64,000 nt of DNA from NCBI RefSeq assembly GCF_021917145.1, contig NC_061081.1:8284769-8348768 (forward strand), written 5' to 3'. The DNA is from Hypomesus transpacificus. Its lineage: Eukaryota; Chordata; Actinopteri; Osmeriformes; Osmeridae. Position 1 is the first letter of the stretch. Each line of letters begins with the position of its first letter. Both the position numbers and the translations under genes were made by a program. Positions 1 through 12,640 of the stretch are shown piece by piece. The notes beneath the pieces were generated by a model that did no database searches, was not told the origin of the DNA, and worked only from the letters and a program-made list of their open reading frames with translations.

Positions 1-16
1 CCCCCTGGTGTCTCAC

Positions 17-3000
17 CTCAGTAATGGCCTGGATGGAGGCTCCGTACTTGATCAGCAGCTCCATCACTTTCACTCGGTTCTTCTTACAGGCAATATGCAG
101 AGGGGTGAAGCCATTCTGCGACAAGGAGAGGAGGGGAGAGATAGAAAGAGAGAGAAAGAGGGAAGGGGTAGGATGGATCGACATAAAACGGGTCCTTGTC
201 AGTCATTGTCATTGTGTGAATATGTGTGCGTGAGAGCTTGCTTGTGTGTATGTGGGTGTATGTGAGTGTGTGAGTGTGTGTGTGTGTTCAGTACCAGCGC
301 CCTCATATTGGGGTTGGCCCTCTTGTCCAGCAGCAGCTTGGTGACCCGGTAGTGTCCACAGTGGGCCGCCACGTGCACTGCTGTCAGGTAGTCCAGAGTG
401 ACATCATCAACAGGCGCCTTGTACTGCAGCAGGTGCTTCACACACTCCACGTGGTCGCCCTGGGCCGACATGTGGAGCGGGGACAAGCCGTTCTGTGGAA
501 GGAGGGAAAGAAACAGAGAGAGACAAGGAGAAGTGACGCCTTTTTGTCAGCCCATCCAAGTCAGTTTATGACTGCAGATACAGCATGTATGTATGTGTGC
601 GCGTGCCCATTCGTGAGCGTGTATCCATGTGTGTGCGTCCGTGTGTGTGCGTGTGTGCAGGTGTGCGCGTGTGACTGTGTGCTTGTATATTCGTCTACTT
701 CTGTGTGTACCTTGGTCCTCGCTAGCATCGGTGCTCCTCTCTCCAGCAGTAGCTCCAGTGCTGGGTCGTGTCCACTCCTGGCCGCGCAGTGCAGCGGGGT
801 GAGGCCATCCTGAGACACACACACACACACAGGAACAGACTGTTACTCACAAGCTCATTCTTCATGCCAGAAGGGCTGCAGTTGACAGTGACAGCAGGGC
901 ACCTTGTCACTCACCCTGGTCTTGGCATCGATCTGAGCTCCTCGGTCCAGCAGCAGGGCCACCATGTTGGTGTTTCCTCTCTTGGAGGCCACATGCAAGG
1001 GGGTTATTCCATTCTGAGGACAAACATTATACACAGTGTCAGGGATACAGCTGTTGTAGGTTGTGAGTGGCCAAGCCACACCATTTCTTGGTAGACGGGG
1101 TCTGTGATTGGCTGAGAGAGGGCAGGGGGCGTACCCTTGCTGTGAAGTCCACAGCAGCCCCTCTATTTAGCAGTAGGGTGGAGACATTCACGTTGCCATA
1201 GTGAGCAGCTATGTGCAGAGGTGTGAAACCACTCTGTTAAAGAGAGAGAGGAGAAGGGGAGGAGAGCAGGAGAATGAGAAGGAGGAGAGATGAATGAGAA
1301 GAAAGAGGAGTGGAGTGGAGGAGGAAAAGAGGATGAGAAAGAGAAGGAGGAGATGAGGAAGAGGAGGAGGAAGAGAAAGAGAAAGAGGAGGAAGAGCGAC
1401 AAACGGAGAGAGATGGATGAGAAGACAGTAGGATGTAAACGAGAGTGGAAATAGAAAGGGATGGGGGCAGGGGTTAAAAGAGAAAAAGAAAGAAAAAGAT
1501 TAAATTAGTGAAATTAGATGTTCCACAGCAGACAGTAGGAAGGAGCCTAGAGAGTAAACATTTGCATGCTTCTGAAAAGAAAGAGAAACTAAAGGCTAGA
1601 AAGGGAAAACTATACTCAACAAGTCAGGAAAAATATACATGCAAAATATTGCACATGCAACCACCACCAACTGTTCCCATGCTTAATAATAAAATAACAC
1701 AAAAAACATAGTAACTTGTCAAAAGAAACCTACAGAAAAAGAAAATGACTACACACTATAGATATCTAATAACATTATACAAGTACAGAAATATATAAAT
1801 ATGGTAAAATGTAAATACAGGAATGTATAGATTTCTAATTGACAGACATTTCTCTCCTTACCTTCCCATTCTGTTAGACATGGTGTAATTTGAGAAACAG
1901 AGTTAAAGAAAGAACTGTGTCTAACAGAATCAGACTTAAATCACGTTTAGAACTAATTAATGATGTGCAGATACAAAAATGTAACTGGTAAATCAACAAC
2001 ACACTATTCGATTTTATCTAGTCTTATTGATGATGATTTCAAATAATTATTTGTTATCTCAACATTGTCAGAGGTAGATTCCTCATGCAATAAATACAGT
2101 TACAATTTGAATGAACAAACTCAACACAAATAAAACAGAGAATCACATTCATGGGGAGTCTATCCCCAACAAGACATGATTGTAATCACCCCGAGAGATC
2201 ATGCAGGGTGTATTTTGCACACAAACAAACAGTACAGACAGACAGAGACCAAGACCAGACATAGTCTATGAGACCAGCATGCTATACAGTAGTTAACATG
2301 GTCCCAATGAGAGCACAAGAGACAGAGGGAGGAGGAAAGAATGGAGGAAAAACGGAAAGGCGGAGTCTGTATACCTCCGTAGTCCTATTGACCATCATCT
2401 GTTATGGCCGCATCGAGAGGGAGAGAGAGAAGCGAGGGAGAAAGACAAGGGGGAGAGAAGGGGAGGGCAGGAAGGTGGTTGGTGTTGGCTAGTTAAAGAG
2501 GGATCGTTTAGTCAAAAGACAAACACACACATATCCTGACGCTGGAAAAACAAAACAGGTTCACATGACCATCGATCCTCTGCCACAGACCTCCTTTCCC
2601 CTGCCTCCCCCCCCCCCCCCCCCCCCCCCCACCTTGGACTGCACGTCTGCGTTGTGGTCGTTCTGCAGCAGCAGCGCTGCAGACTTGGTGTCGTCCTTGC
2701 GTGCGGCGATGTGCAGCGCCGGCAGGCGGACCTTGCCCTTGGTGTCGTGCTCCAGCAGCAGGGACACCACCTGGTTGTGGCCCTGCTGGAGGGCGATGGC
2801 CAGCGGGGTGAAGCCGTCCTGAACACAGAATGGAGATTCTTGAGGACAGGTAGGCAGACAGACAGACAGACAGGCAGACAAGCAGACAGACAAACGTTTA
2901 CACAGACAGATAGGCAGGCAGGCAGACATTCACACAGACACACAGACAGACAGACAGACAGACAGACAGGTAGACAGACCTCTGTGGCAGTGCTCTGGTT

Positions 3001-6000
3001 CCCTTCGTTCTCCAGCAGGTACCGCACCACCTCCAGGTGGTTCTCCTGGGCCGCCATGTACAGAGGCGTGAAACCATTCTGCCGAGAAAACAAACACGTA
3101 CACACACACACAAAGTTACAGAGAACTGAACTGAACACCTCCATGTAATGTAAGTTGGACCTACCAATGCCTACAGCTACAGTACTAACCAAGGGAGAAC
3201 AGAACAGGTCTTATCAGACTTTACTGATATGAGTCTCCATTCTCAGAGTTCTGACCTGTGATTGGGCGTTGACATCTGCCCCTCTCTTCAACAGCAGTCT
3301 GGCCACTTCTCTTTGTCCAGCTAAAGAGGCGATGTGAAGGGCAGTATTTCCTTTCTGCAGGGAACATTTAGGAAATTGTGTGAATGTCTGTGTCTTTATG
3401 AATCTGTGTGTATCTGGTGTGTGTGTGTGTGTGTGTGTGTAGAATAGTTTGTGTGTGTATGTGTGTAGAAGAGTTTGTCTGGTGTATGTGAGAGAGTGTG
3501 TGTGTGTGTGAGAGAGTGTGTGTGTGCGGATTAAGGTATTTCATGGGGCGTGAAGGACACACAAGGCCACATTAACACCACACTGATGAGATGGCACATG
3601 ATGCCCATCAGCTGTTAACAGGATGTATCAAACCAATGTGATCTACCAATCACAGACGAGAACACTAGACACAAGCAGCCAATCTACGGTTTATCTGACA
3701 AAATCAAGTCAGATCATGGATTGACTGATCAATAGATGGAATTAAATGATTGAGGGAGGGCACAAGAGTGGAGAGAGGAGGAGTGGACGGTGAGAGAAAA
3801 AATAAGATAAGGATAGATCAGCAGCGTAGACAGAATTTTGTTTTTCATTTTAAAATGAAGGGCCAAAAAAAAGGGATAGAGAGAGGGGGGGAAGAGAGAG
3901 GACTGATGGATAGAGGGAGGGGAGGGAAGAGAGAGGACTGATGGATAGAGGGAGGGGAGGGAAGAGAGAGGACTGATGGATAGAGGGAGGGGAGAGATTC
4001 ACTGGAGGTTGTTTACGTCTGTTGAAGAGCGACCCTCGTCATCTGATACCCCTGGCTCATGTTTCCCGTCCTTTCTAACTCCTCTCCCTCCTTCTTTCTC
4101 TCCCTCTGACCCCCTCTCTTCCTCTCTCCCCCCCCCTTTCTCTACCAGATCTGATGACAGACACCAAGGATGAGTGAGATTCCAGTCAGTGATTTACACC
4201 TCGGAAACACTGATCCTGCTTTCATCCGCTCCCTCTCTCTGCTCGTTGTCTCTCCTCTCCTTCCCTCCTGTAACATCTCTCGTTACTAGAGGGAGAACAA
4301 CAGATGACTGCACAAAATGTTGGTCTGTCTCGTCTCTTGGGTTAGAGTTAGGGTCAGGGGTCAGGTTTATGGCTGGGTAAAGGCTCCGGGGTTGGGTAAA
4401 GAGTTGACAGAGAGTTGACTTCATCCTGATTCTGGCTAATGTAAAGGTCAGGGTCAGGGGGGAGGGGTTACCACTGTTGCCTTAGCGGCAGAGTCAAAAG
4501 CATGAGGGTGAGGGGTTGCCACGGTTACCTTAGTGGAAGAGTCAACGGGCGCGCCTCTCTCCAGCAGCTCGTCCACCAGGTCCTCATGCCCCTCTTTGGC
4601 TGCCAGGTGCAGCGCGTTGAGACCATTCTAGACACACAGATCCCGGGATAGGCGTTAAATAACACAATCCACCCATTCACAGTGTTCAACCGCAGGGAAC
4701 ATAGTTCTGAAGTCAGTCGTTGACTTAAATCCTGTGGATCTGCTTATACAAAGTACTTTAAAACCATCACAACACATGAAAGTAAAAACAATTTGTACGT
4801 GTAAAAAGAAAACTCTGGTCTACAAGATGTTCATTAAGGCAAGGTAAATATACCAGCTTCAAGGTGACAAGAAGGATAGATATTTGACATACACACACAC
4901 GTGCGCAAACACACACACACACACACACATACACGCAAACACACACACACAGAGAACAAAGTTTCACCTCATCCTCCTCCTCCATCATGCGTACTTAATC
5001 CTGGTCTATTTCTCCTCTCTCCCCTTCGTGTCGTCTCGATAACGTTGTTTTTTTCTTTCTCATCTACTGCTTTTTTCTCTCTTTTTATTGAGAGGGGGTG
5101 AAGTGAGATGCGCCAATTCCCCCTGTTCCCCTGGTGTGGGTCCAGAGACTTGCGGAGAGATGGGAGCTGTGAATGTTCCTCCCTGGTTGGCTGTCTCAGA
5201 CGGGCACAGAGCAGCGACAGTCCCTCTTGCTTTCAAAGCCTTCTTCAGCACTGAAGGAGAGACAGGTGCTATGTTGCTATCCCCTCCTTAACTCCCTCAC
5301 CCCCAAACTCAGACCCCTGTTCCCGCTCCCTGGCACCAGTTCACACACCAACACCAACACTACACGCGCACCCATGCACGTACTGTGACACACATTCTGG
5401 GCATTACACACACACACGTCTACAGTGAGTCGCCTAAATGCCAAACAGCCATATGGTCTCAAGTTTCTGCACCATCACTGAGAGTCTCGAGGACGCGTAC
5501 ACATTCATTTTTAGAAGCTGTGAAAATGTCACCACTTCAAAATGGAAAACGGCATTTCTCTGAGGGCATTGTGTGAATGTATGAGTCTGTGTGTGTCATA
5601 ATAGAAATGTGATTGATGTTTCTGTAATGAGATGACATCATTCCTACATAAAGTGTGTGGTTGAGAGAGCTTCCTGCTATGTTAGAGTGGCACCCCTCCC
5701 TCAGATCCAGAATCAGATATGATCATGCTCGGAATACAGTATATTCATCTCACAACCAGTCCTGACTTCACTTAGCTAATGAACCTACAGTTGCACCAGA
5801 GAAGGAATGGAAAGTGCATTGATTTATAACAACCATGCAACACACCCAGTCCTAGCCCCAGCCCCAGCCCCAGCCCCAGCCCTAGCCCCAGCCCCAGCCC
5901 CAGCCCCAGCCCCAGCCCCAGTCCTAGCCCCAGCCCCAGCCCCAGCCCCAGTCCTAGCCCCAGCCCCAGCCCCAGCCCCAGTCCCAGCCCTGCCCTGCCC

Positions 6001-9000
6001 CAGCCCCAGACAACATCTAATCTCATTAGTAACATGATAATAAAAGGCTGGGATTTTCCCTTCGTCAGCTATCGAAGGGTGGACCAGGGTAGGTAGCAGA
6101 GTAGCAGGGACAGAGATGGAAGGGGAAAATAAAAGCCTGTGGATTAGAGAGTAATATCACTCACCACAGATTACCATGTGGTGGGATTAGGATGGAGAGA
6201 GCTTGGCCTTTCATTGTGGGGGAAGGTTGACACACGCATAAACACGCGCGTGCACAACGTGCTTTAAGAACTGCACCTTTAAGGAGGAGGCACACACACG
6301 CAGTGTCATATGGTCTGAAGAAAGATAAGATAAAATAGGTTCTGCAAAAATCAGTTGCATACATTTGATAACCATGATAACTCATCACCATGGTGATTAC
6401 ACACTAGGATAAGAAGCTGAGTGTACAGCATCCAAATATATTATCGTTACATGTGTCTACACTGACACACGTAAATCTTGATCTTCCTTTATCCAGTTCT
6501 TACTCTCTCTCTCTCTTTCCCTCCCTCTCCCTCTTTCTCTTACCCCCCTTCCTTCCTTTCTTTTTCTCTCTCCCTCTTCACCATCAGACGTCTGACATAC
6601 ACAGGCTTCCCTTTCTGCTCCTCCCCCTGCTCCTCCTCCTCATCCTGCTCCTCCTCATCCTCCTCATCCTGCTCCTCCTGCTCCTCCTCATCCTCCTCCT
6701 CCTCCTCATCCTTCTCATCCTCCTGCTCCTCATCCTCCTGCTCCTCCTCCTCCTATTGGTCCTCCACATCCTCCTGCTCCTCCTCCTCATGTCACTGCAG
6801 TGGTACCAGACTGTGCTTCCTCTTCAGGTAAGAGAGTGTGAGGGGAGGATAGAGCAGTGAGTGGCCCAGCAGGCACTGAGGATAGAGCAGTGAGTGGCCC
6901 AGCAGGCACTGAGGATAGAGCAGTGAGTGGACCAGCATGCACTGAGGATAGAGCAGTGAGTGGACTAGCAGGCACTGAGGATAGAGCAGTGAGTGGCCCA
7001 GCAGGCACTGAGGATAGAGCAGTGAGTGGCCCAGCCGGCACTGAGGATAGAGCAGTGAGTGGCCCAGCAGGCACTGAGGATAGAGCAGTGAGTGGCCCAG
7101 CAGGCACTGAGGATAGAGCAGTGAGTGGCCCAGCAGGCACTGAGGATAGAGCAGGGAGTGGCCCAGCCGGCACTGAGGATAGAGCAGTGAGTGGCCCAGC
7201 AGGCACTGATGGCCTGTAGTTCTAGTTATACAGTGTTCTGCTCCACTCCAACACCTCCCTGGGGATACAGAATGCAACGTTGTTGAAAGGTCAAAGGTGA
7301 AATCAAGAAGTTGTTGATTAGTGTTTGCCTCGTGACTCTTACCAGGAATCTGATCAGCTGTTTGGTAGTGGCATTTACACAACCAGACACACACACACAC
7401 ACACAGCCAACCTGACTTTTATCTTGAATATCGCCTGACCAAGTATCGTACATGATCTCCCAACTACACACAAGAATGAATGCCAACAGTCTCTTATTGC
7501 AAGCGATGAGTGTGTGTATGTGCATGTGTATATGTGTGTCTGAATGTGCAAGTGCCTGCACATGTGTGTGGCGGTTTGTGAAACAACGACAGTCCGTGCA
7601 GTACGAGCGTTGACCCGCAAAACATATAGTGCTGTTACGATGACAACAGCCCAATAGATAGTTGGAATGGTAACTTTGATTGTAGTGGGACCTTCTGGGG
7701 GGTGAGCTCCTCCTATGAGAGCCCAGTGTGTTCATGGGAGGAGGTCAAACTGGTACAGACACAGAGGAGACACATGTATACTTCCACTCAATCTTACAGT
7801 CCACATCCACACACACACAGACATTCACAGTCACAACCAGCTCCTTCCTTGTCTCCTATTTAAGATTCCTTGTGTCCACTGTAAATCATTCTGACAGGAC
7901 AGAGGGGGGTGAGATTTAGGGATGTAGGGGGTTTTCTTTGATCCGTGACTCCCTCCCCCTCTTGTGGTATCAGGGTGAGGGTGTGGAGGGTGAGGGTGTG
8001 GGGGTGGGGGGAGTGGGGCGGAGTGGGGGGGGGGGGGGGGGGTGAGAACAGCTGTGTGTGAGAGACAGAAGAAGAGCCAGGCCTGAGAACCCCCCAGGTA
8101 TTAGACGAGACCCCTTTAGATTGGGATACGTTCCGTACATCTGTGGTGGCCCTCAACATATCCAGCCTCAGTCACCATGGAGACACGAGGCATCGGACAG
8201 ACCTGGCCCAGCTGTCAATGTGTTCCACACTCAGCACATTGCAGAGGCTTCAGCTGTCTGCTACAACACAGTGAGACTGTGGGCGCTGAGTGGTGGGTGA
8301 CTGGGTGACTGGGTGTGTGTGGGGGAGGGGGGGGCAGAACAGTGTTTCTAGAGTGTTCTGTGTTTGTTCAAGTTAACAGAGTCAATGATTGTGTCATTAT
8401 GAAGGGACTGCAGTTTTTTTTGTGAGAGGTTTTGTACAGGATTTTTACTCTGTGTGTGAGTGTGTGTGTGTCTGTGATCTCCAGCTGTTTGATCACTCTA
8501 AGCTGGAACGGCCAGTGCCAGAAAATGGCATGAACTTCTACAAAAGACTATCCACAGTTCCCAGCATAGGAGTGTGTGGATGTGGGCTCGCCTTTGTACT
8601 GTATGTGCACGTGTGAGGGTGTGAGTGTATGAGTGAGTGAATGACTGAGTGAATGACTGAGTGAATGACTGAGTGGATGACTGAGTGAATGACTGAGTGA
8701 ATGAATGAATGAGTGAATGACTGAGTGAATAAGTAAGGAAGTGAGTGTGATCCTGTGATCTTTTCCTCCCTCCACCCACTGTGCCCCCTGCGTTCCCACC
8801 CTGGCACCGTCGTTAGGACAAAGAGCCTTGTCCGCGTTACGTAAAAGATTTAAAAACTTGTGACAACAAAAGAATAAGTTGTGATGTGAAAAGCCAAATA
8901 ACATTCTAGAGCAGACGTTAATCCATTACATAAGGAAGTATGTAACAGAACTCAACCAGCTGTGACTCTCATACCAACACACACACCTGGTTGCAGGTGC

Positions 9001-11816
9001 TGATGTCCACGCCCCCCTTCAGGAGCTCCAGGACCTTGTCCAGGTTCCCCGCCCTCGCCGCACGCAGGAAGCTGGTGTTGCTGTCCGACTGGGGAGAGGA
9101 TGGAGAGAGCGATGGGTGGATGATGGAAAATGAGAGAGGGAGAAAGATGGATGATAGAGAGAGAGATGGAGGTGAGAAGGGAAAAAGAGAAGTCACTTTA
9201 AGAGAATGTTTTGATCCATTACATGTGAGTGTTGAATGGCTGTTCCTCGTGGTGTTAACTTGTTGAGCTGAAGCCTCCCGGCTGCATATGTGTCAGCTCA
9301 TCAGCAGCTTTATCATGAACATGTCCAGTGTGTTTCTGTGTGTGTCGGTGTGTGTTTCTGTGTGTGTCAAGAACAGTGTTCCCTGTCTCGTCAGTTTTTT
9401 GTTTGAAGTACCTACATTTAGCTCGCAGACACATGGACTACAGAGAAGAAACAGCTGAACGCACACACACACAAACACACACACAAACTCAAAACATATT
9501 TGAGCAGTCATTGATTGGGAAATTCAGGAGGTGCTCTGTCCTATTACAGTAACATTGTGAAGGGAACAAACTCAAGTTTGGATGATATCACACCAACGTG
9601 ACGTCCAAACTCTCATTAAGGGTGACTGACTCAAGTTGTTTTGTGAAGCGGTGGACCCTGCAGGAGGAGAGAGCTCTCTGACTAGCAGGTTCAGACAGGG
9701 CATCAAGGGACTTGATCATAGTTGGGTCTTTGCCACCCATTTGACGCAGACTCTGTCCAAGCGCTTAATGGGGTCAAATCCCCTCTAACGATGAGGTCAT
9801 CTGACACACACACATACATTCTGGAAGGCATAATATCTGCTCTTAAACTGCACACACAAACAGTTTCCAGATACAAATTACATCAACACAAAAATGCTGA
9901 CAAGATGCCGTTTTCTCTCCCTGCACTCTCCCTCCTCCCTTCCCCCCCGCCCATCCTTCCTCCCTTTTGCAGCTCTCTCCCCCATCTGCCCCACCTCCAC
10001 CCTCTCTCCCCATCCCTCTCTCCATCCCAGTCTTACCAGGGGTTCAGGCTCATATCCAGGGTCGGAACCAGAGTCGTCTGGTTGAAGGTTCAACTCTGCG
10101 TCGCTTCCCACCGTCTTCACACCCTTACTGGAGCCACAGGCGTTGCCCATAGTGGCAGTCCACACAACACCACAACCTGCCTTTTTGCTGTTGTTTGTTG
10201 CCTTTTAAGGGTGGGGAGGGGGGGAGGGGGGGGGGGGGTGGCAATCCCAAATGAGTGTGAGCAGCCTCCGAAAACGAGATGGTCCGCTCAGATCTCTCCA
10301 CCAAGTTCAGTCCAGACAGTCCTTTATGTCATGTACAGTGGCCTTTAACGTCTACCTCAAACCCTCCCCTGGTCCATCCTGCCTAGTGTCCACACACCCT
10401 TCTGTACTCTGATATCTGCGCCCAGTTTACGCCAGTCTCTAGCCTGATGCTAGCTTATCCTGGCCTACACCCCTTCACCCATGCAGCCAAGCCTTCTGTC
10501 CTCTCTACTGAACCATACTGATCAGACTCCATGCAGAGCTATGTCCGCTTGTTGCCCCTCTTTCTGCTCCCTCTGGCTCCCTCTTGTCCCAGTCCTTGAC
10601 CCTCACTCTGCAACAACTGCCCCTTGTAAACACTACTCTCCCCCAGTTAGCTCAGGCCTCCCCCGCCACGGGGGCTATTTTTACCCCCAGCCACTCCCTG
10701 GCAGCCCAGGCCCTCCACCTTCCCAGTGAGGGGTGCGTGCTAGCTGGGTACAGGCTGGGACAGAGCCCATGCCCCCCGCCCCCCAGGCCCTGGTGCTCTC
10801 CAGGAATGCCAGAGATCTAAGCAGAGGAGGCAGGGGGTTAAAGGTTACACCCTAATCCCTGGTCTGGGATCAGATCTCCACCACCATGCGCCTACTTCAC
10901 GTTTGACCAAAACTTATTTTTATAAGGAATATCCTGAAATTCAGGGGTAGAGTGGTCTAGTACAGCATAGTGTCCATGATCAATATGTGGGATGGTCATG
11001 TGGGAGTGTGTGTGTTGCGGGCAGAATGGTCTGTGTTCCAGTTGCACTCAGTTCATGAAGTGACCCCAGGCTACAAACACTCAGAGAATCTCTTATCGGA
11101 CCCTATTATTGTTTCTGTGTGTGTGTGCAAGTCTGTTTGTGTGTGTGCGTGTGTGTGTGTGCTCGCAAGTGTAGATTAAGATAAAGTGAGTCCTGGACAT
11201 TGTATTGTACATACAGGATTAAACCAACAGGGATAACAGATTGGATCCTCTCTGTCTTTTAAATGTTGACATCATTGTTGATGTTCGAACATTCAACCCG
11301 CATAGTCAACAGCTCTCATTCCTTTGGTTCTAGTGGACTCATGCTTCAGGAATGGAGCTAATCTTATTCCGATCTCTTCACTGTTCTACTATGTATACTA
11401 ATCCTTTTCAGTTGTCAATTTAATTCCTACACCATCCTACTTACTACCAAAGTAGTGGTGTACAGATTCTATACAGGGCATCTCTATTAATCTAACTGAA
11501 GCATCTGCCATCTGTGACATCCCCAATATCCTGAATTTCCCCCAAGCCCTCCATCTAAGACCTGCTTCATACTCCCCCCACACACAAGCACACACACACC
11601 AACACACACACACACCAACACACACACACACCAACACACACACACACACCAACACACACACACACCAACACACACACACACCAACACACACACACACCAA
11701 CACACACACACACCAACACACACACACCAACGCAGGAGCTCAGGTCAGAGCATCACACCCAGCATCACGTCACCACTGTCCTTTTAATCTGCTCAGCTGA
11801 TTACACGCACGCAAGT

Positions 11817-11856
<40 letters not shown>

Positions 11857-12163
11857 ACACACAAAGTCCCACACACAGGCAAGCCCCCACACACACACTC
11901 ACACAAAGTCCCACACACACATGCATGCCCCCCCGCAAGTAATGTACACTACAGTGATCCCAATCAGGGCACAGAGGAATCATGAATATGACATCAAAGC
12001 CTTTGTAACCAAGATAGCGGCTGTGTGTGGGGGTTACCTGCCGCTTGCGCTCGGCTCGCTCTCTGTGGCGTCGCCTTCTCTCCCTGGCTTTCTGGATGGC
12101 TTGGAGCTCAGGGAGCTGCTCAAACTCTCGAGCCTTCTTCAGGTGGGCCGCAGCATGGGCCAT
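17..12163 (-). CDS. ank2: Ankyrin-2-like (ankyrin-B), 5' part: membrane-adaptor ankyrin repeats
   Basis: Ankyrins link membrane proteins to the spectrin skeleton; their N-terminal ankyrin repeats bind the membrane partners. Coding exons on the minus strand, in transcript order: 12038-12163 (first exon, reads [16 protein letters not shown]), 8987-9088, 4529-4627, 3256-3354, 2980-3078, 2633-2818, 1135-1233, 915-1013, 711-809, 295-492, 17-115. All are flanked by AG/GT and all are phase 0. Most internal exons are 99 bp, one 33-residue ankyrin repeat each; the 186 and 198 bp exons carry about two. Repeats start with [13 protein letters not shown] motifs. Wording such as [14 protein letters not shown] and [16 protein letters not shown] fits ANK2 better than ANK1 or ANK3. 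About 11-12 of the usual 24 repeats are present; the ZU5, UPA and death domains lie off the left edge. The MAHAA exon resembles the basic first exons of other ankyrins. Paralog assignment (ank2a or ank2b) is not possible here. Confidence 0.9.
2607..2630. repeat. 24-base poly-C (poly-G on the ank2 transcript)
   Basis: An uninterrupted C run lies immediately next to the exon ending at 2633. On the ank2 transcript the intron therefore begins GT followed by a long G run. The exact length may be unreliable because of homopolymer sequencing error. Confidence 0.85.
2840..2990. repeat. (CAGA)n microsatellite in an ank2 intron
   Basis: CAGA/CAGG tetranucleotide repeats fill the intron between the ank2 exons at 2633-2818 and 2980-3078 and reach the splice donor of the latter. 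They generate long cysteine/leucine-rich spurious ORFs on the minus strand. Confidence 0.85.
3870..3995. repeat. Short GA-rich tandem repeat, about 3 copies
   Basis: The phrase gaagagagaggactgatgga followed by a G-rich tail recurs three times in tandem within an ank2 intron. Confidence 0.7.
5846..6008. repeat. (CCAGCC)n hexanucleotide repeat
   Basis: Roughly 25 tandem copies of CCAGCC, with scattered CCTAGC variants, lie in the long ank2 intron between 4628 and 8986. Both strands are open, giving Pro-Ala and Gly-Leu repeat ORFs that are not genes. Confidence 0.9.
6610..6790. repeat. CTCCTC/ATC trinucleotide-rich tract
   Basis: Imperfect CTC/CTG/ATC triplet repeats lie in the same ank2 intron. 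They are open in several frames with extreme Leu, Ser or Arg composition. Confidence 0.8.
6839..7210. repeat. 33-bp minisatellite, about 11 copies
   Basis: Tandem units containing gaggatagagcagtgagtgg and cccagcaggcact, 33 bp each, differ by only a few substitutions. Because 33 is a multiple of three, both strands stay open ([11 protein letters not shown] repeated on plus). The array is intronic in ank2 and I see no sign that it is coding. Confidence 0.93.
8025..8042. repeat. Poly-G run in a G-rich tract
   Basis: An 18-base G run caps a G-rich stretch (about 7968-8042) within the long ank2 intron. It could form G-quadruplexes on the plus strand. Confidence 0.7.
8627..8731. repeat. 12-bp GAGTGAATGACT tandem repeat
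   Basis: About eight imperfect copies of GAGTGAATGACT lie in the long ank2 intron. Confidence 0.85.
10037..10150 (-). CDS. ank2: Alternative first coding exon of ank2 with an acylation-like N terminus
   Basis: This 38-codon exon reads [20 protein letters not shown] and continues acidic and Gly/Pro-rich to EPEPL. It ends in a good donor (gtaagact) in phase 0, the phase needed to join the 8987-9088 ankyrin exon, as does the MAHAA exon at 12038-12163. The two therefore look like mutually exclusive first exons from separate promoters. The start MGNAC, with Gly2, Cys5 and Ser7-8 nearby, matches the pattern for N-myristoylation followed by palmitoylation. I infer a membrane-tethered isoform. An in-frame ATG lies five codons upstream (MWTAT); initiation there would bury the glycine, so start choice matters. 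I do not recall this exon from human ankyrins. Confidence 0.6.
11577..11855. repeat. CA-rich satellite with a CACACACACACCAA unit
   Basis: About ten copies of a roughly 14-bp unit (CA run plus CAA) are followed at 11818-11855 by pure CA. The array lies in the intron between the ank2 first exon at 12038 and the exon at 10037. Confidence 0.88.
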
Positions 12164-12556
12164 GGCTCACACACACACACACACACACACACACTGACCC
12201 CGACACACAATCTCTCTTTCTTTCTCCCTCACGTCCTCTCTTCGGAAACTCAGACACCTGGTCCCACTTTCCTGTGCAGGTGACTGAAGTGGAGACTCAG
12301 AGGGAAACACCCTGAGTTGCCTGAGTAGTTACTGATAGCCACAAGTTCTACTGCAGCCAAGGAAAACAGAATGCAATAATCGTCCAAAAAGATGATCTAC
12401 TTATCCCAAAGCAGACTGAGCTGTGGTTCCAGAAATCCAGTTTGAAATGCACTTCACAGAAAAATACTACTCCCTTTACATATCTGTGAACAGGCAAAAT
12501 AAAGCGTCTGTTCTGTCCCCGAGGAATCCAGTGGAAAGACAGAAATATATAGAAAG

Positions 12557-12558
<2 letters not shown>

Positions 12559-12634
<76 letters not shown>

Positions 12635-12640
12635 AGCGAG
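12559..12640. repeat. (GA)n microsatellite
   Basis: Near-perfect AG dinucleotide repeat with one or two AT interruptions. Confidence 0.9.

Noticed and set aside
274..813. 179-codon plus-strand ORF over the left-edge ankyrin exons
   Set aside because: It is antisense to two ankyrin exons and crosses their intron; the minus strand carries the conserved protein.
6857..7219. [11 protein letters not shown] repeat ORF as a possible collagen-like or mucin-like gene
   Set aside because: It is a 33-bp minisatellite inside an ank2 intron and is open on both strands.
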